Positions 17,290 to 25,071 of a DNA stretch of 64,000 nucleotides are shown here, one piece after another. The position numbers and the translations under genes were made by a program. The notes under the pieces are model-generated. The model had not been told where the DNA came from. It worked only from the letters and a program-made list of their open reading frames with translations, and made no database searches. Source of the stretch: Solidesulfovibrio aerotolerans (GTDB lineage Bacteria > Desulfobacterota > Desulfovibrionia > Desulfovibrionales > Desulfovibrionaceae); assembly GCF_009856865.1 (NCBI RefSeq), contig NZ_WVUD01000004.1, positions 115,072-179,071 of the forward strand, in the 5' to 3' direction. Position 1 is the first letter of the stretch; the number at the start of each line of letters is the position of its first letter.

Positions 17290-17320
17290 AAAAAAAAGCC
17301 CCGGCGTGAACCGGGGCTTT
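17290..17320 (-). terminator. Rho-independent terminator of the TPR gene
   Basis: Stem GCCCCGG/CCGGGGC with a 6-nt loop. Read on the minus strand it is followed by eight T. It lies 20 nt past the TPR stop. The plus-strand side has only three T, so it may work weakly for the PEP-synthase-like gene too. Confidence 0.85.
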
Positions 17321-17339
17321 GGGCAAAAGCCGGCAGGCG

Positions 17340-17951
17340 TTATTTTCCCGACAGTTCCTGGATGGCCTGGGCCACGGGCTTGTTGCCGGGCAGGACGGCC
17401 TGGGGATTTTTCGCGGCCAGGGCCTTGAGCGCGGCCAGGGCTGCGGCCGGGTCGTTTTTGTCGTGTTCGAGCACCACGCTCTTGTTGAAGTTGGCGATGA
17501 CGTGCCCGGGGTTGACCGCAATGGCCTTGTCAAAGCACTCGATGGCCTTATCGAATTTTCTCTCATGCCGGTACATGACGCCAAGATCGGTGAGGACGTC
17601 GGGATTCCCGGGTTCCAGGGTCAGGGATTTTTCGTAGGCGGGAATGGCTTTTTCCGCCTGATCGGTGTCGAAATAGAGATTGCCCAGTTCGGTCCAGGCC
17701 GCCAGATTGGCTGGTTCCAACTGGGTCTGTTTTTCCAGGGCCTTGATGCGCTCGATTACGGCCGGAGCCGGGGCCGGCGCTGGGGCAGGAGCCTGCTGGG
17801 CTGTTGGGGCCTCGGCCCGGCCGGACGGGGAGCCCATCATGCCCCGGGCCGTGAAGCCCAGAAAAATGCCGGCCAAAAGAGCCAGTCCGGCCCCGAGAAG
17901 TGCAGCGCTGCGGCTGACGGTGCTGGCTTCGCCGGAATTGGTGCTCGCCAT
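17340..17951 (-). CDS. Membrane-anchored TPR protein
   Basis: A 203-residue protein with one N-terminal membrane anchor (residues about 13-35, ending in FLGFTARGMMG), a Pro/Ala linker (repeated AP) and three tetratricopeptide repeats from about 80 to 190 (AAWTELGNLYFDTDQAEKAI; DVLTDLGVMYRHERKFDKAI). TPRs are protein-binding scaffolds; the partner is unknown. GGAGAT precedes the ATG at 17951, and a longer start at 17999 lacks a ribosome-binding site. It is monocistronic, with a terminator 20 nt downstream. Confidence 0.85.
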   Translation of the reverse strand: MASTNSGEASTVSRSAALLGAGLALLAGIFLGFTARGMMGSPSGRAEAPTAQQAPAPAPAPAPAVIERIKALEKQTQLEPANLAAWTELGNLYFDTDQAEKAIPAYEKSLTLEPGNPDVLTDLGVMYRHERKFDKAIECFDKAIAVNPGHVIANFNKSVVLEHDKNDPAAALAALKALAAKNPQAVLPGNKPVAQAIQELSGK

Positions 17952-18023
17952 GGGATCTCCTTTTGCTGCGGGAATGTCGTGCGGCCGGCAAACTAGCAAT
18001 GTCGCCGGGAAATGTCATCGGGG

Positions 18024-18057
18024 CAAAAAGACCCGAGGCGGCCGAAGCCGCCTCGGG
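18024..18057 (-). terminator. Rho-independent terminator after the SHOCT gene
   Basis: An 11-bp GC stem (CCCGAGGCGGC/GCCGCCTCGGG) with a four-base loop; on the minus strand it is followed by TCTTTTT. It ends the ZraP-like/SHOCT transcription unit. Confidence 0.85.
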
Positions 18058-18124
18058 CGGGGGGGTGGAGAGGAGACAGAGGGTCACATACACTTGTCAG
18101 GTCTATAGAGACAACAGGAACTGC

Positions 18125-18385
18125 CTATCTGTTCCCGTCGGTTGCCTGGGGATCAACGGCTACCCGCAGCCGTTTGAATTCATCTGCAGTGATGGCCCCT
18201 TCGGCCAGTCGCAGGCGCAGGATGCGCAGGGCGTCGTCGCGGTCGGCAACGGCTCCCCGGCGAAAATCCGGCCGCCTGCCAGAGCGAAGCAAACGGAAGA
18301 GGAGCACGGCCGCAGCCAGCCCGAGGAGGATCAGTGCCGGCAACAGCCAGCCGCCCGGGAACTGAAAGCCGTAAATCGTACACAT
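18125..18385 (-). CDS. SHOCT-domain small membrane protein
   Basis: An 86-residue protein with one membrane helix (about 12-31, LLPALILLGLAAAVLLF) followed by a C-terminal SHOCT motif (LRLRLAEGAITADEFKRLR), a short domain often at the end of small membrane proteins. The function of the domain is not established; oligomerisation is proposed in general. It lies 66 nt after the ZraP-like gene in the same direction and shares its terminator, so co-transcription in an envelope or metal response is likely. Confidence 0.8.
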   Translation of the reverse strand: MCTIYGFQFPGGWLLPALILLGLAAAVLLFRLLRSGRRPDFRRGAVADRDDALRILRLRLAEGAITADEFKRLRVAVDPQATDGNR

Positions 18386-18451
18386 GTTGGTACCGGTTGG
18401 TTGGGGTCAGTCCCGGGGCCGGTCTCGCAACCAGCCCCGGACAGTTTCAAT

Positions 18452-18916
18452 CTATTGGCAGCCGCCGCCGTGGTAGCCGCCGCCCATGCCGCCACCCATC
18501 ATGCCGCCACAGCCGCCGCCAAAGCCGGGACCGACTTCCTTGGCCAACTGGATGCGAAGCTGGGTGCGCTCGGAGAGCAGCTTGCCCTTGATGTCGCCGA
18601 TCTGCTTGGTCAGGGCATCAATCTTGGCCTGATCCGGGGTCGGGGCCACGGCCAGGGCATTGAGTTCCGCCATCTTGACGCCAAGTTCAGCCCGCATCTG
18701 GGTGGTCTTGGCGGCATAGGCGTCATGAATTTTCTGGAAGGCAGCCTGCTTTTCCGGGGTCAACTGGGCCATGCCGCCGCCCATGCCGGGACAGCCGCCT
18801 TGGCCGCCACCTTGGCCGCCGCCCATGCCGTCACCGTGACGGGCCAGGGCCAGGGAAGAAGTCAGGGCCACTGTGGCCAAAGCAACCAGGGCGATACGAA
18901 GCATCTTGCTACGCAT
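18452..18916 (-). CDS. ZraP/Spy-like periplasmic metal-binding chaperone
   Basis: A 154-residue secreted protein. The signal peptide is MRSKMLRIALVALATVALTS with cleavage near ALA-R. A Gly/Met-rich spacer follows, then the helical ZraP/CpxP-like core (about residues 50-120, LTPEKQAAFQKIHDAYAAKT). The tail is rich in Gly, His and Cys (GGGYHGGGCQ), as expected for zinc or copper binding. GGAGG precedes the ATG at 18916. A sigma-54 promoter lies 83-100 nt upstream, matching the known sigma-54/ZraR control of zraP in enterobacteria. Role in envelope metal stress is inferred from that similarity. Confidence 0.82.
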   Translation of the reverse strand: MRSKMLRIALVALATVALTSSLALARHGDGMGGGQGGGQGGCPGMGGGMAQLTPEKQAAFQKIHDAYAAKTTQMRAELGVKMAELNALAVAPTPDQAKIDALTKQIGDIKGKLLSERTQLRIQLAKEVGPGFGGGCGGMMGGGMGGGYHGGGCQ

Positions 18917-18998
18917 GAGAAAACCTCCGTTTGGTGAGCCGGCCGCAGCCGGCTGCACTGTGTCCTGTCCGGGCAAACGCCCGAAGCATGCCCTCCCT

Positions 18999-19016
18999 AT
19001 TGCAGTCGCCATGCCA
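18999..19016 (-). promoter_or_regulatory. Sigma-54 (-24/-12) promoter of the ZraP-like gene
   Basis: On the minus strand TGGCATG, four bases, CTGCAAT. GG and GC are separated by exactly 10 nt as required; it differs from the TGGCACG-N4-TTGCA consensus only by two pyrimidine changes. It would need an activator of the ZraR/NtrC type, not seen in this window. Confidence 0.7.
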
Positions 19017-19180
19017 TGTTGTTTTATCGCGTAAATACAGTGTGTTAAATAATAAATGGTTTTGCTCCCCGAGCCGTTGGCCTGGATAGATACTGCCCAT
19101 TGCGGCCCCGGCCGACCGGGAATGTGTCTCTTTTTTATACAGGGTGGAAAGCATCAACTTATTAGAATAACTGCATAAAA

Positions 19181-19477
19181 TCAGGAGAAGCCGCCTCGGC
19201 CGCCGTTTGCGCCCCCCTGTGACGGTCGCAGTGTCTCGAAAATATCCACTGCCGCCGGCCGCCCCCCCTCGGCCGAGCCGCCAATGAAGGCCGCACTCCA
19301 AGGATCGGTTTCCTCCACCACCGTTTCCTCCGCCGCCCGGGGCAGCGCCCGATACGAAAACATGGGGGCACCCACGCTCTCCCGGCCAAGCCGCCAGCCC
19401 ACCAGCAAAAAGACCAGGGCCGCGCCCAGATGGGCCAAGGTCTCCAACCACCGCCAGTCGCCTTCCAATACCGTCAT
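19181..19477 (-). CDS. Small membrane protein downstream of terminase
   Basis: A 98-residue protein with one membrane helix (residues about 14-28, LAHLGAALVFLLVGW) and a Gly-rich end. Its ATG overlaps the terminase large-subunit stop (ATGA), so it belongs to the same phage-derived unit. No family recognised. In phages this position often holds a small accessory protein before the portal gene, but no portal follows here. Confidence 0.65.
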   Translation of the reverse strand: MTVLEGDWRWLETLAHLGAALVFLLVGWRLGRESVGAPMFSYRALPRAAEETVVEETDPWSAAFIGGSAEGGRPAAVDIFETLRPSQGGANGGRGGFS

Positions 19478-20943
19478 GGGGCCTCCTCCTGGGTTTGACT
19501 GTCGGCCAGCACCGCGTCGATGAGCTGGGCCGCCGGTTTATCCACCGTTTTTACTGTTCCAGCCGTCAGCGGCCTGGCCATGCAGGCGTGGCAGGCCTCG
19601 TCGTAGATGTGATCCTCGCCGGTGGTGTCGATGTCCTCGACGTTGCGCCGGTCCGTGGACAACAGCGGCAGGGTGCGGATGAAATCCTCGCAGGTGTCAT
19701 AGACCTGCAGCATGGGCGGGCCGTCTTCGCGCGGCCGCAGCCGTTCGTGAAACTGGCGGATCTTGACGGTGCGCGACGGATCGCCCGGTGCCAGATACAC
19801 GCCTGCCCCGGCAAACACCTCGGCTGTGCTCGGCCCCTGGCCGCCACCCCGGTAATCCGGCTTTTTGGCGAAACAGTCCGGGCCGCACAGCCGCGTCACC
19901 CGCCGCCCGGCCAGGCTAAGGGTCGCCTCCCGGGCCAGGATGCCGGCGGCGATCTGGGAATCGGTCAGGCGCAACCCCTGGTTGGGCGACCCATTGGAGC
20001 CGTACCATTCGGCAAACCGATACAAACGGCCGTCCGGGTCCACCCACCACCAGCCCACTGAAAACGGCGCGCCATAGCCCCAGTCAAAGGTCATCAACAG
20101 CGGCGCATTGTCCGGCACCGGCCGGGGCTTGACCACATGAAGGCGTCGGGAAAAAGCAAAGGCCTGCCCCATAAACACGTCCCAATCGCCTTCAAGATAG
20201 GCCGTGCGATACGGTTCGGGCAGCGCCTCCAGCCGGGCCACATAGCCCGGGTCGCGCTCCATCAGGATGCGGTTGTCGGCAAGCCGGCCCGGCAGATAGC
20301 AGCGCAGCATGCCGCCCTCGGCCACCGGCGCGCGCCGACACTCCCCGGGCGGGGCAAAATCCACAAACCGCGCCTTGGCAAACCCGTGCCCCACCCCGCC
20401 CGGGTTGGAAGCGCAGACAATGCCCGGCACCTTGTGGCGCAGCGCCGGCGGCACCTCGATGGCGCACCGCAGCCTCCCCCGCAGATAATCGTATTGAAAC
20501 TCCGTAAAACTCGTCAGTTCGTCGATGTAGAGCGCATGCAGTTCCGCACCCTGATAGCGGAACACGTCCACCTCGCGCGGGCAGCCGCAAAAGGTGAGGA
20601 TGGAACCGTTTATGAACTCAAACCGCTGTTTTGCCGCCCGGTACTGCGCCACCGACCGGGGAAACTGGGCCAGTGCCGGCAGGATATGATTGCGCTCCAA
20701 CTCCGGCATGGTGCGCCGGAACAGATACGCCCGCAGCCCCGGCACCCGCAGACAGGTGAGCAGTGCCTCAAACCGCAAGGCATGGCTCTTGCCCGGTCCG
20801 GCCGCACCGCCAAACAGGATTTCGTTGGCCGGACAGGCATGCAGCGCCGCCTGGATCGGCTGCGGCGCATACTCCAGCACCACGCGCCTGCCCCCGTTGC
20901 CTGCCTTGGCTCTTTCTGCCGAAATATCGTCAAAATCCTGCAA
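19474..20943 (-). CDS. Phage terminase large subunit
   Basis: DNA-packaging motor of about 489 residues. The ATPase half shows the Walker A loop GGAAGPGKSHAL and a Walker B strand LHALYIDELT. The nuclease half shows LLMTFDWGYGAPFSVGWWWV, the RNase H-like first acidic strand, with later acidic residues in EDIDTTGEDHIYDE. The TTG at 20943 is preferred because AGGAG lies 7 nt upstream; the GTG at 20970 has no ribosome-binding site and lies next to the predicted transcription start. The gene looks intact, but its phage is otherwise mostly missing. Confidence 0.88.
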   Translation of the reverse strand: MQDFDDISAERAKAGNGGRRVVLEYAPQPIQAALHACPANEILFGGAAGPGKSHALRFEALLTCLRVPGLRAYLFRRTMPELERNHILPALAQFPRSVAQYRAAKQRFEFINGSILTFCGCPREVDVFRYQGAELHALYIDELTSFTEFQYDYLRGRLRCAIEVPPALRHKVPGIVCASNPGGVGHGFAKARFVDFAPPGECRRAPVAEGGMLRCYLPGRLADNRILMERDPGYVARLEALPEPYRTAYLEGDWDVFMGQAFAFSRRLHVVKPRPVPDNAPLLMTFDWGYGAPFSVGWWWVDPDGRLYRFAEWYGSNGSPNQGLRLTDSQIAAGILAREATLSLAGRRVTRLCGPDCFAKKPDYRGGGQGPSTAEVFAGAGVYLAPGDPSRTVKIRQFHERLRPREDGPPMLQVYDTCEDFIRTLPLLSTDRRNVEDIDTTGEDHIYDEACHACMARPLTAGTVKTVDKPAAQLIDAVLADSQTQEEAP

Positions 20944-20982
20944 ACCCGCACTCCTGTGTTCGGATGCCACTTGTAACAGGCT

Positions 20983-20991
20983 ATTTTAGCA
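20983..20991 (-). promoter_or_regulatory. Extended -10 promoter for terminase large subunit
   Basis: Minus-strand TGCTAAAAT, an extended -10 element in an AT-rich dip, with no clear -35. It would start transcription about 20976, which favours the TTG start at 20943 with its Shine-Dalgarno. Confidence 0.45.
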
Positions 20992-21068
20992 TAACTTATT
21001 GGTGGCATGATTCAGGCAAGCCACCCCCCCAGAGGACCGGTTCGCACCGTTTCTTAAAGGAGCCTCCC

Positions 21069-21374
21069 ATGTCACGCCTCCTCCTGCACCGCCGCCTTGC
21101 CCTTGGCCTGCTCGCCAGCACCCTGCTGGTGGCCAGCGTCTGGGCCGTGCCCTCGCTGTGCCAAGCCCCGCCCCGTGGCTATGCCCGGTTGCTGGCCACC
21201 CGGGCCGCCGTGCCCCCGGACGCCGTGACGGATTGCCGCATGAGCGCCATCCGCTTGCGCGGGGCTTGCGGTCCCGACGCCGCCATCCCCGATGAGGACT
21301 TCGCCAGCCTGCGCGACCAGTGCCGCCAAGCCGCCAAGGCGGGTGCCGCCGGCCAACGCATCGCCCGCATGTAA
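21069..21374 (+). CDS. Small secreted protein of unknown function
   Basis: A 101-residue protein with a clear signal peptide (MSRLLLHRRLALGLLASTLL, cleavage near VWA-V). The mature part is rich in Arg and Ala with three or four cysteines (CQ, DCRM, GACG, QCRQ), suggesting a disulfide-bonded periplasmic protein. AAGGAG lies 6 nt before the ATG. It sits on the opposite strand between the two terminase genes, so it may be a later insertion or a phage cargo gene. No family recognised. Confidence 0.6.
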   Translation: MSRLLLHRRLALGLLASTLLVASVWAVPSLCQAPPRGYARLLATRAAVPPDAVTDCRMSAIRLRGACGPDAAIPDEDFASLRDQCRQAAKAGAAGQRIARM

Positions 21375-21523
21375 GCCAGCCGATTTCCTGCGCAACAGTT
21401 ACCCAGAGGCAGGGCAGACGCCCACCGGACCACATTTCAGGCCAGCCGCCCCTCCCTGTTGCCCACCGCCTTTGCGCGTCACGGATGGCCGCCCAACGGA
21501 CTACACCCCGGGCCGGCCGTCCC

Positions 21524-22075
21524 TTATTCGCCCGCCGCTCCCTGCGGTCCGGGCTGCGCCGCCTCCGGGAGCGCCTGCGGAAAGGGCGCACAGGTCACCA
21601 CCGTCACCGGCCTGACCGCCTCCTCCTCTCCAGTACCCGGCCGCGTGCCCAGATGCCGGGATAAGGCCGACAAGGCCTGGGTCTTGCCATGCAGCTTCAC
21701 CCGCACCCCCTTGCCCGGCGTCTCCACAATCTCCGAGACGCAGGCCGCCTGATCGGCCGTCAAGGTGTCCGAGGGCCGCAATCGCACGCCCTCCTCGCCC
21801 CAGGCCACAAAATCCCGCATGTCGGCAAAGGCCAGTCGGGCCAATTCCACCACCACCCGGTCCTGGGTGATGCCCAGCCGCTGGCTGCGTTCGGCCATGG
21901 CCGCTTCAATAGCTTGGCGCACATGGGGCAGGCCCCGAAGACGCGGGCCGGCATCCCGGGCGCTCTTCTCGCTGTACCCGGCCCGCACCGCCGCCGCAGT
22001 CGCGTTGCAGTCCACCAGATATTCTTCCACAAACCGCCGCTGGCGGTCCGTTAATCGCTGTGTTTGTTGCTGCAT
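21524..22075 (-). CDS. Phage terminase small subunit
   Basis: DNA-recognition subunit of 183 residues. The N-terminal helix-turn-helix of the Terminase_2 family is plain: LTDRQRRFVEEYLVD, then NATAAAVRAGYSEKSA. A helical oligomerisation region follows (VRQAIEAAMAERSQRLGI). AAGGA precedes the ATG at 22075; the frame upstream of it is only repeat sequence. It is separated from the large subunit by 580 nt containing an opposite-strand gene, unlike the usual adjoining order. Confidence 0.88.
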   Translation of the reverse strand: MQQQTQRLTDRQRRFVEEYLVDCNATAAAVRAGYSEKSARDAGPRLRGLPHVRQAIEAAMAERSQRLGITQDRVVVELARLAFADMRDFVAWGEEGVRLRPSDTLTADQAACVSEIVETPGKGVRVKLHGKTQALSALSRHLGTRPGTGEEEAVRPVTVVTCAPFPQALPEAAQPGPQGAAGE

Positions 22076-22186
22076 CAAAAACGTCCTTGTGGGAGGTGAA
22101 GGGAGAGATGAAGGGTGCGCGGCGATGCTGGAAGCTGTGTGATGCTGGAGATGCAGGCGGGGGGGAGGGAGGTATAAGAGGAAGAT

Positions 22187-22263
22187 GCCTCCGGCGGCCG
22201 GGGGGGTGCCCCCCCCGGCGGGTCCAGGGCAGCGCCCTGGCGGGGTCCGGGGCAGCGCCCCGG
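22187..22263. repeat. GC-rich modular hairpin repeat, copy 1
   Basis: Starts with GCCTCCGGCGGCC and continues with a G7/C8 hairpin and two GGGCAGCGCCC-type hairpins joined by GGGTCC. It fills the gap between the 41-aa ORF stop at 22264 and the terminase small-subunit leader. Same module set as copies at 29348, 35103, 37670, 38227, 42464 and 63592. Confidence 0.8.
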
Positions 22264-22389
22264 TTAGTGCAACTGGCGGGAGGGGCCGGACCAGTGCCAT
22301 AGGGCGAGGATATCGGCCAGGGACAGGTGGGGGTTCAGAGCGAGCAGGCTGTCCAGGGACAGGGGTTTGCTGGCAAAGGTGGCAGGCAT
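22264..22389 (-). CDS. 41-aa small phage-module protein
   Basis: A short open frame, MPATFASKPLSLDSLLALNP then a Leu-rich middle and WHWSGPSRQLH. Its stop abuts the hairpin repeat. GGAG lies 9 nt before the ATG, and the gene begins 19 nt after the coiled-coil protein stop in the same direction, so it continues the cassette. The regular Leu spacing suggests an amphipathic helix. No family recognised; called on ribosome-binding site and position only. Confidence 0.45.
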   Translation of the reverse strand: MPATFASKPLSLDSLLALNPHLSLADILALWHWSGPSRQLH

Positions 22390-22408
22390 ATGGGTGTGCT
22401 CCAGCGGG

Positions 22409-22678
22409 TTAGGCGGCCAGGTTTTGTTCTTCGAGGATGGTCAAGCGGGTGGCGTGGGTTTCCAGGCGTTCGGTCACGCGTTCCATTTCGGCCCGGGTCG
22501 GGTAGCCGCGGGCGAGTTCCAGGCGGCAGTCGTTTTGGGCTTTTTCGTAGGCGCGCATGCGTTCCTGGAGGTTTTCGATGGATCTGGCCACGTCACTGAC
22601 CCATTTGCGGGTGAAAAACAGGACCATGCCGACCAAAAAGGAAATCCAGGCGGGCAGCAGCAAGGCATCAGGCGTCAT
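22409..22678 (-). CDS. Small membrane/coiled-coil phage protein
   Basis: An 89-residue protein with one N-terminal membrane helix (about 6-23, LLLPAWISFLVGMVLFF) and a long charged helix with coiled-coil character (IENLQERMRAYEKAQND; MERVTERLETHATRLTIL). This form is common among phage lysis accessory (holin or spanin-like) proteins. The ATG at 22678 overlaps the upstream gene by 11 nt. Function is suggested by form and context only. Confidence 0.7.
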   Translation of the reverse strand: MTPDALLLPAWISFLVGMVLFFTRKWVSDVARSIENLQERMRAYEKAQNDCRLELARGYPTRAEMERVTERLETHATRLTILEEQNLAA

Positions 22679-22901
22679 GGGCGGGGCTCCGGGTGGGTTT
22701 CGGTTTGATGATGTGGGGCAGGGCTGTTTCGGCCAGATCGATGCCGGCCTGGGAACCAATTGCGGCCAGGGCGATATCGGTGATGGACTGGATTTCGTCG
22801 GGAGTCAGCCCCATGCTGTATTTGCGGCTGAGCGCCACAGCGACGATGGCCAGGGTGGCGGCCCAGAGTTTGCGCGAAGCCAGGGGGGACACGCGGGTCA
22901 T
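22668..22901 (-). CDS. Holin-like small membrane protein
   Basis: A 77-residue protein with one hydrophobic segment (KLWAATLAIVAVAL, about 11-25) and a second amphipathic stretch (ITDIALAAIGSQAGIDL). It resembles short phage holin-type proteins in which residues of the middle read LTPDEIQSI. It overlaps both neighbours (4 nt upstream, 11 nt downstream), which shows a tightly coupled cassette. Exact function unproven. Confidence 0.65.
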   Translation of the reverse strand: MTRVSPLASRKLWAATLAIVAVALSRKYSMGLTPDEIQSITDIALAAIGSQAGIDLAETALPHIIKPKPTRSPAHDA

Positions 22902-23143
22902 GAGTACCACCGCTCGGGCAGGGGGATTGTCGCGTTGTCGCCGCAATAGGGGCAGGCGTGCGCGCCGCCCAGCGCCACGCAGCTCACCGAACCGACGTAC
23001 ACGGTGTCGCATACGGAGCAGGCCCGATGCACCTTGTCGGAAACGTAGCAGATCGTCCCATCCTCAGTAATCGAGGTGTAGCTGGTCATAACGGCGTTAC
23101 GTAGATCGGCCGGCATGACCGGCAGGGGCGAGTGTGTGTTCAT
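22898..23143 (-). CDS. Zinc-ribbon phage-module protein
   Basis: An 81-residue protein with two CxxC knuckles (ACSVCDTV and ACPYCGDN, 21 residues apart), a typical zinc ribbon, and an additional CYVSDK upstream. AAGGATGG lies before the ATG. First gene of the four small minus-strand genes that end at 22264. Such ribbons occur in phage DNA-binding or structural accessory proteins; no specific family recognised. Confidence 0.7.
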   Translation of the reverse strand: MNTHSPLPVMPADLRNAVMTSYTSITEDGTICYVSDKVHRACSVCDTVYVGSVSCVALGGAHACPYCGDNATIPLPERWYS

Positions 23144-23322
23144 GTTGCACCATCCTTAAGTCCATAAGGACCATGGAAGGCGGACATGGACCAGTCAGTC
23201 TATGTCAGAATTGTTTGCAAATACCAGCGCACAGGTAAAAGAGTCTTTTGCAAATCGCTTTACAGCCTTGGCCGGCTTGGGCAAGGTCGGTAAAACGGTA
23301 AAATAACCACACGGAGAAAACC

Positions 23323-23667
23323 ATGGGTCTGCGTTTGATGCTGGTGCTGGGTGTGATGCTGCTGGCGGGCTGCGCCGGCCAGGGCACAGGGATGGACGGC
23401 GGGAAGCCGCCGGTCATGACAGTGTCTGATTACTATGGCTACTGCTCAGCCTTGCCGACCCCGGATGCCTGTGTTTCCGACCCCATCTGCAACCGGTTCC
23501 GCCAGGAACTGACGCAAGCCCCGCAGGACTTGCACGCCTGTCTGGCCATGTGCCGCAAGACGGGCGACGCCCTGTATACAGACAATCTGATCAACGGGTG
23601 CAGCGGCATACTCGATAGGGCCGTGGACTTTTGCGACCAGTTTTGCCGTCGCCGCGATCCTTCCTGA
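23323..23667 (+). CDS. Cys-rich lipoprotein
   Basis: A 114-residue lipoprotein: signal MGLRLMLVLGVM, lipobox LLAGC with the lipidated Cys at 17. The mature part has eight further cysteines in an even pattern (YC, DAC, PIC, HAC, MC, GC, FC, FC), which suggests four disulfides in the periplasm. GGAGA precedes the ATG. It is monocistronic and next to the phage remnant, so it could be a cargo gene. No family recognised. Confidence 0.7.
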   Translation: MGLRLMLVLGVMLLAGCAGQGTGMDGGKPPVMTVSDYYGYCSALPTPDACVSDPICNRFRQELTQAPQDLHACLAMCRKTGDALYTDNLINGCSGILDRAVDFCDQFCRRRDPS

Positions 23668-23779
23668 GCGGGTGGTTCTGTGACGCGGCGGGGAGTCACG
23701 GCCCAGGTCATAGGCCGCGTATTCCGGCTGCCAAAAGGGGCCGGAAGCCAGGCTGACAGGGGAATGGCAAGCTCGCCCG

Positions 23780-24925
23780 CTAGCCGCAATGCGCGGCCAT
23801 GTAGCGCCCCAGCCGCTCCAGGCCTTCCTCAATGTTCTCCAGGGAATTGGCGTAGGAAAAGCGCAAATGCCCTTCGCCGCCAGGGCCGAAGTCGATGCCC
23901 GGGGTGACGCCGACATGGGCCTTTTCCAGGATGTCGTAGGCCAGGGCCAGGGAATTGGGATGCAGATGGTCGGCCCGGACAAAGACGTAAAACGCGCCGG
24001 TGGGTTCGGTGCGCGGGGCCAGACCGAGCTTGGTCAGGCCGGCGAGCAGCGCCCGTCGCCGTTCGTCATAGACTTGGCGCATGGCCTCGGCCGCGGCCAG
24101 TCCGTCCGGGGTCAGCGCCGCAAGGCCGGCCCACTGGGACACGGAAGAGGCGCAGATAAAGAGATTTTGCTGGAGCTTTTGCAAGAGCGGCATCATGGCT
24201 GCCGGGGCGATCAAATAGCCCAACCGCAGGCCGGTCATGGCAAAGCGCTTGGAAAAGCCGTTTAAGATGAGCGCCTCATCGGAAAATTCCAGGGCGCAGC
24301 GGGCCGGTTCGCCGTAGGTCAGGCCGTGGTAGATCTCATCCGAGATGACGGTCTTGCCGGTGGCGCAGGCGGCTTCGATGGCCGCAGGGGTTAAGAGCGT
24401 GCCGGTGGGATTGGCCGGGGAATTGAGCAGGATGCCGGCGGTGCGGTCGGTCACGCATTCGCGCAAGCGCTGCGGGGTCCACTGGAAGCCGTCTTCCTCG
24501 GCCACGGGCACATAGCGCGGGGCCAGTCCCGTAAACCGCAGAAAATTGGGATAACAGGCGTAGGCCGGGTCGGTGAGCAGGATATGCTCTCCGGGTACGG
24601 CCATGGCCCCAAAGGCCAGCAGCATGGCCGGCGAGGTGCCGCCGGTGACCAGCACCCGGTCCGGCGTGATGCTGACGCCGTATTCCCGGGCGTGCAGATC
24701 GCAGATGGCCTGGCGCAGGGCAAGCAGGCCAAGGCTGTGGGTATAGTGGGTGTGTCCGTCGGTCACGGCCTTTCGGGCGGCTTCCTTGACGCACTCGGGC
24801 ATATCGAAGTCGGGTTCGCCGATTTCCAGGTGGATGACCCGATGGCCGGCAGCCTCGATGGCCTGGGCGCGTTCGAGGATGTCCATGACGAGAAACGAAG
24901 TGATGTCCTTGCAGGCAGGATTCAT
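23780..24925 (-). CDS. Class I/II aminotransferase (aspartate aminotransferase type)
   Basis: A 381-residue PLP enzyme of the AspB-like group. Landmarks are HLEIGEPDFDMPECV at the N-terminus, NSPANPTGTLL for PLP ring contacts, VISDEIYHGLTYGEP, and the Schiff-base lysine in LNGFSKRFAMTGLRLGY. The C-terminal LRFSYAN carries the carboxylate-binding Arg. The ATG at 24925 gives the family start; a much longer frame upstream is not homologous. Transaminates an amino acid with 2-oxoglutarate; the exact donor is not clear from sequence. Confidence 0.9.
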   Translation of the reverse strand: MNPACKDITSFLVMDILERAQAIEAAGHRVIHLEIGEPDFDMPECVKEAARKAVTDGHTHYTHSLGLLALRQAICDLHAREYGVSITPDRVLVTGGTSPAMLLAFGAMAVPGEHILLTDPAYACYPNFLRFTGLAPRYVPVAEEDGFQWTPQRLRECVTDRTAGILLNSPANPTGTLLTPAAIEAACATGKTVISDEIYHGLTYGEPARCALEFSDEALILNGFSKRFAMTGLRLGYLIAPAAMMPLLQKLQQNLFICASSVSQWAGLAALTPDGLAAAEAMRQVYDERRRALLAGLTKLGLAPRTEPTGAFYVFVRADHLHPNSLALAYDILEKAHVGVTPGIDFGPGGEGHLRFSYANSLENIEEGLERLGRYMAAHCG

Positions 24926-25006
24926 GGCTGGCCGTCCGGTTGTAGTGCGTGGGAGCGGGAAGGTGTAGCCCGCCGGGCGGCGGCAGGCAAGGAAAGACCT
25001 TGGGAC

Positions 25007-25043
25007 GAAAAAGCGGTCAGACAGCGCAACGCTGCCTGACCGC
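25007..25043 (-). terminator. Rho-independent terminator of the dynamin-like gene
   Basis: Minus strand: GCGGTCAG, G, CAGCG, loop, CGCTG, T, CTGACCGC followed by TTTTT, with a single G.T pair. It lies 29 nt past the stop. Confidence 0.85.
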
Positions 25044-25071
25044 TGGAAACGGCGCTGTCGTGATCGGATGT

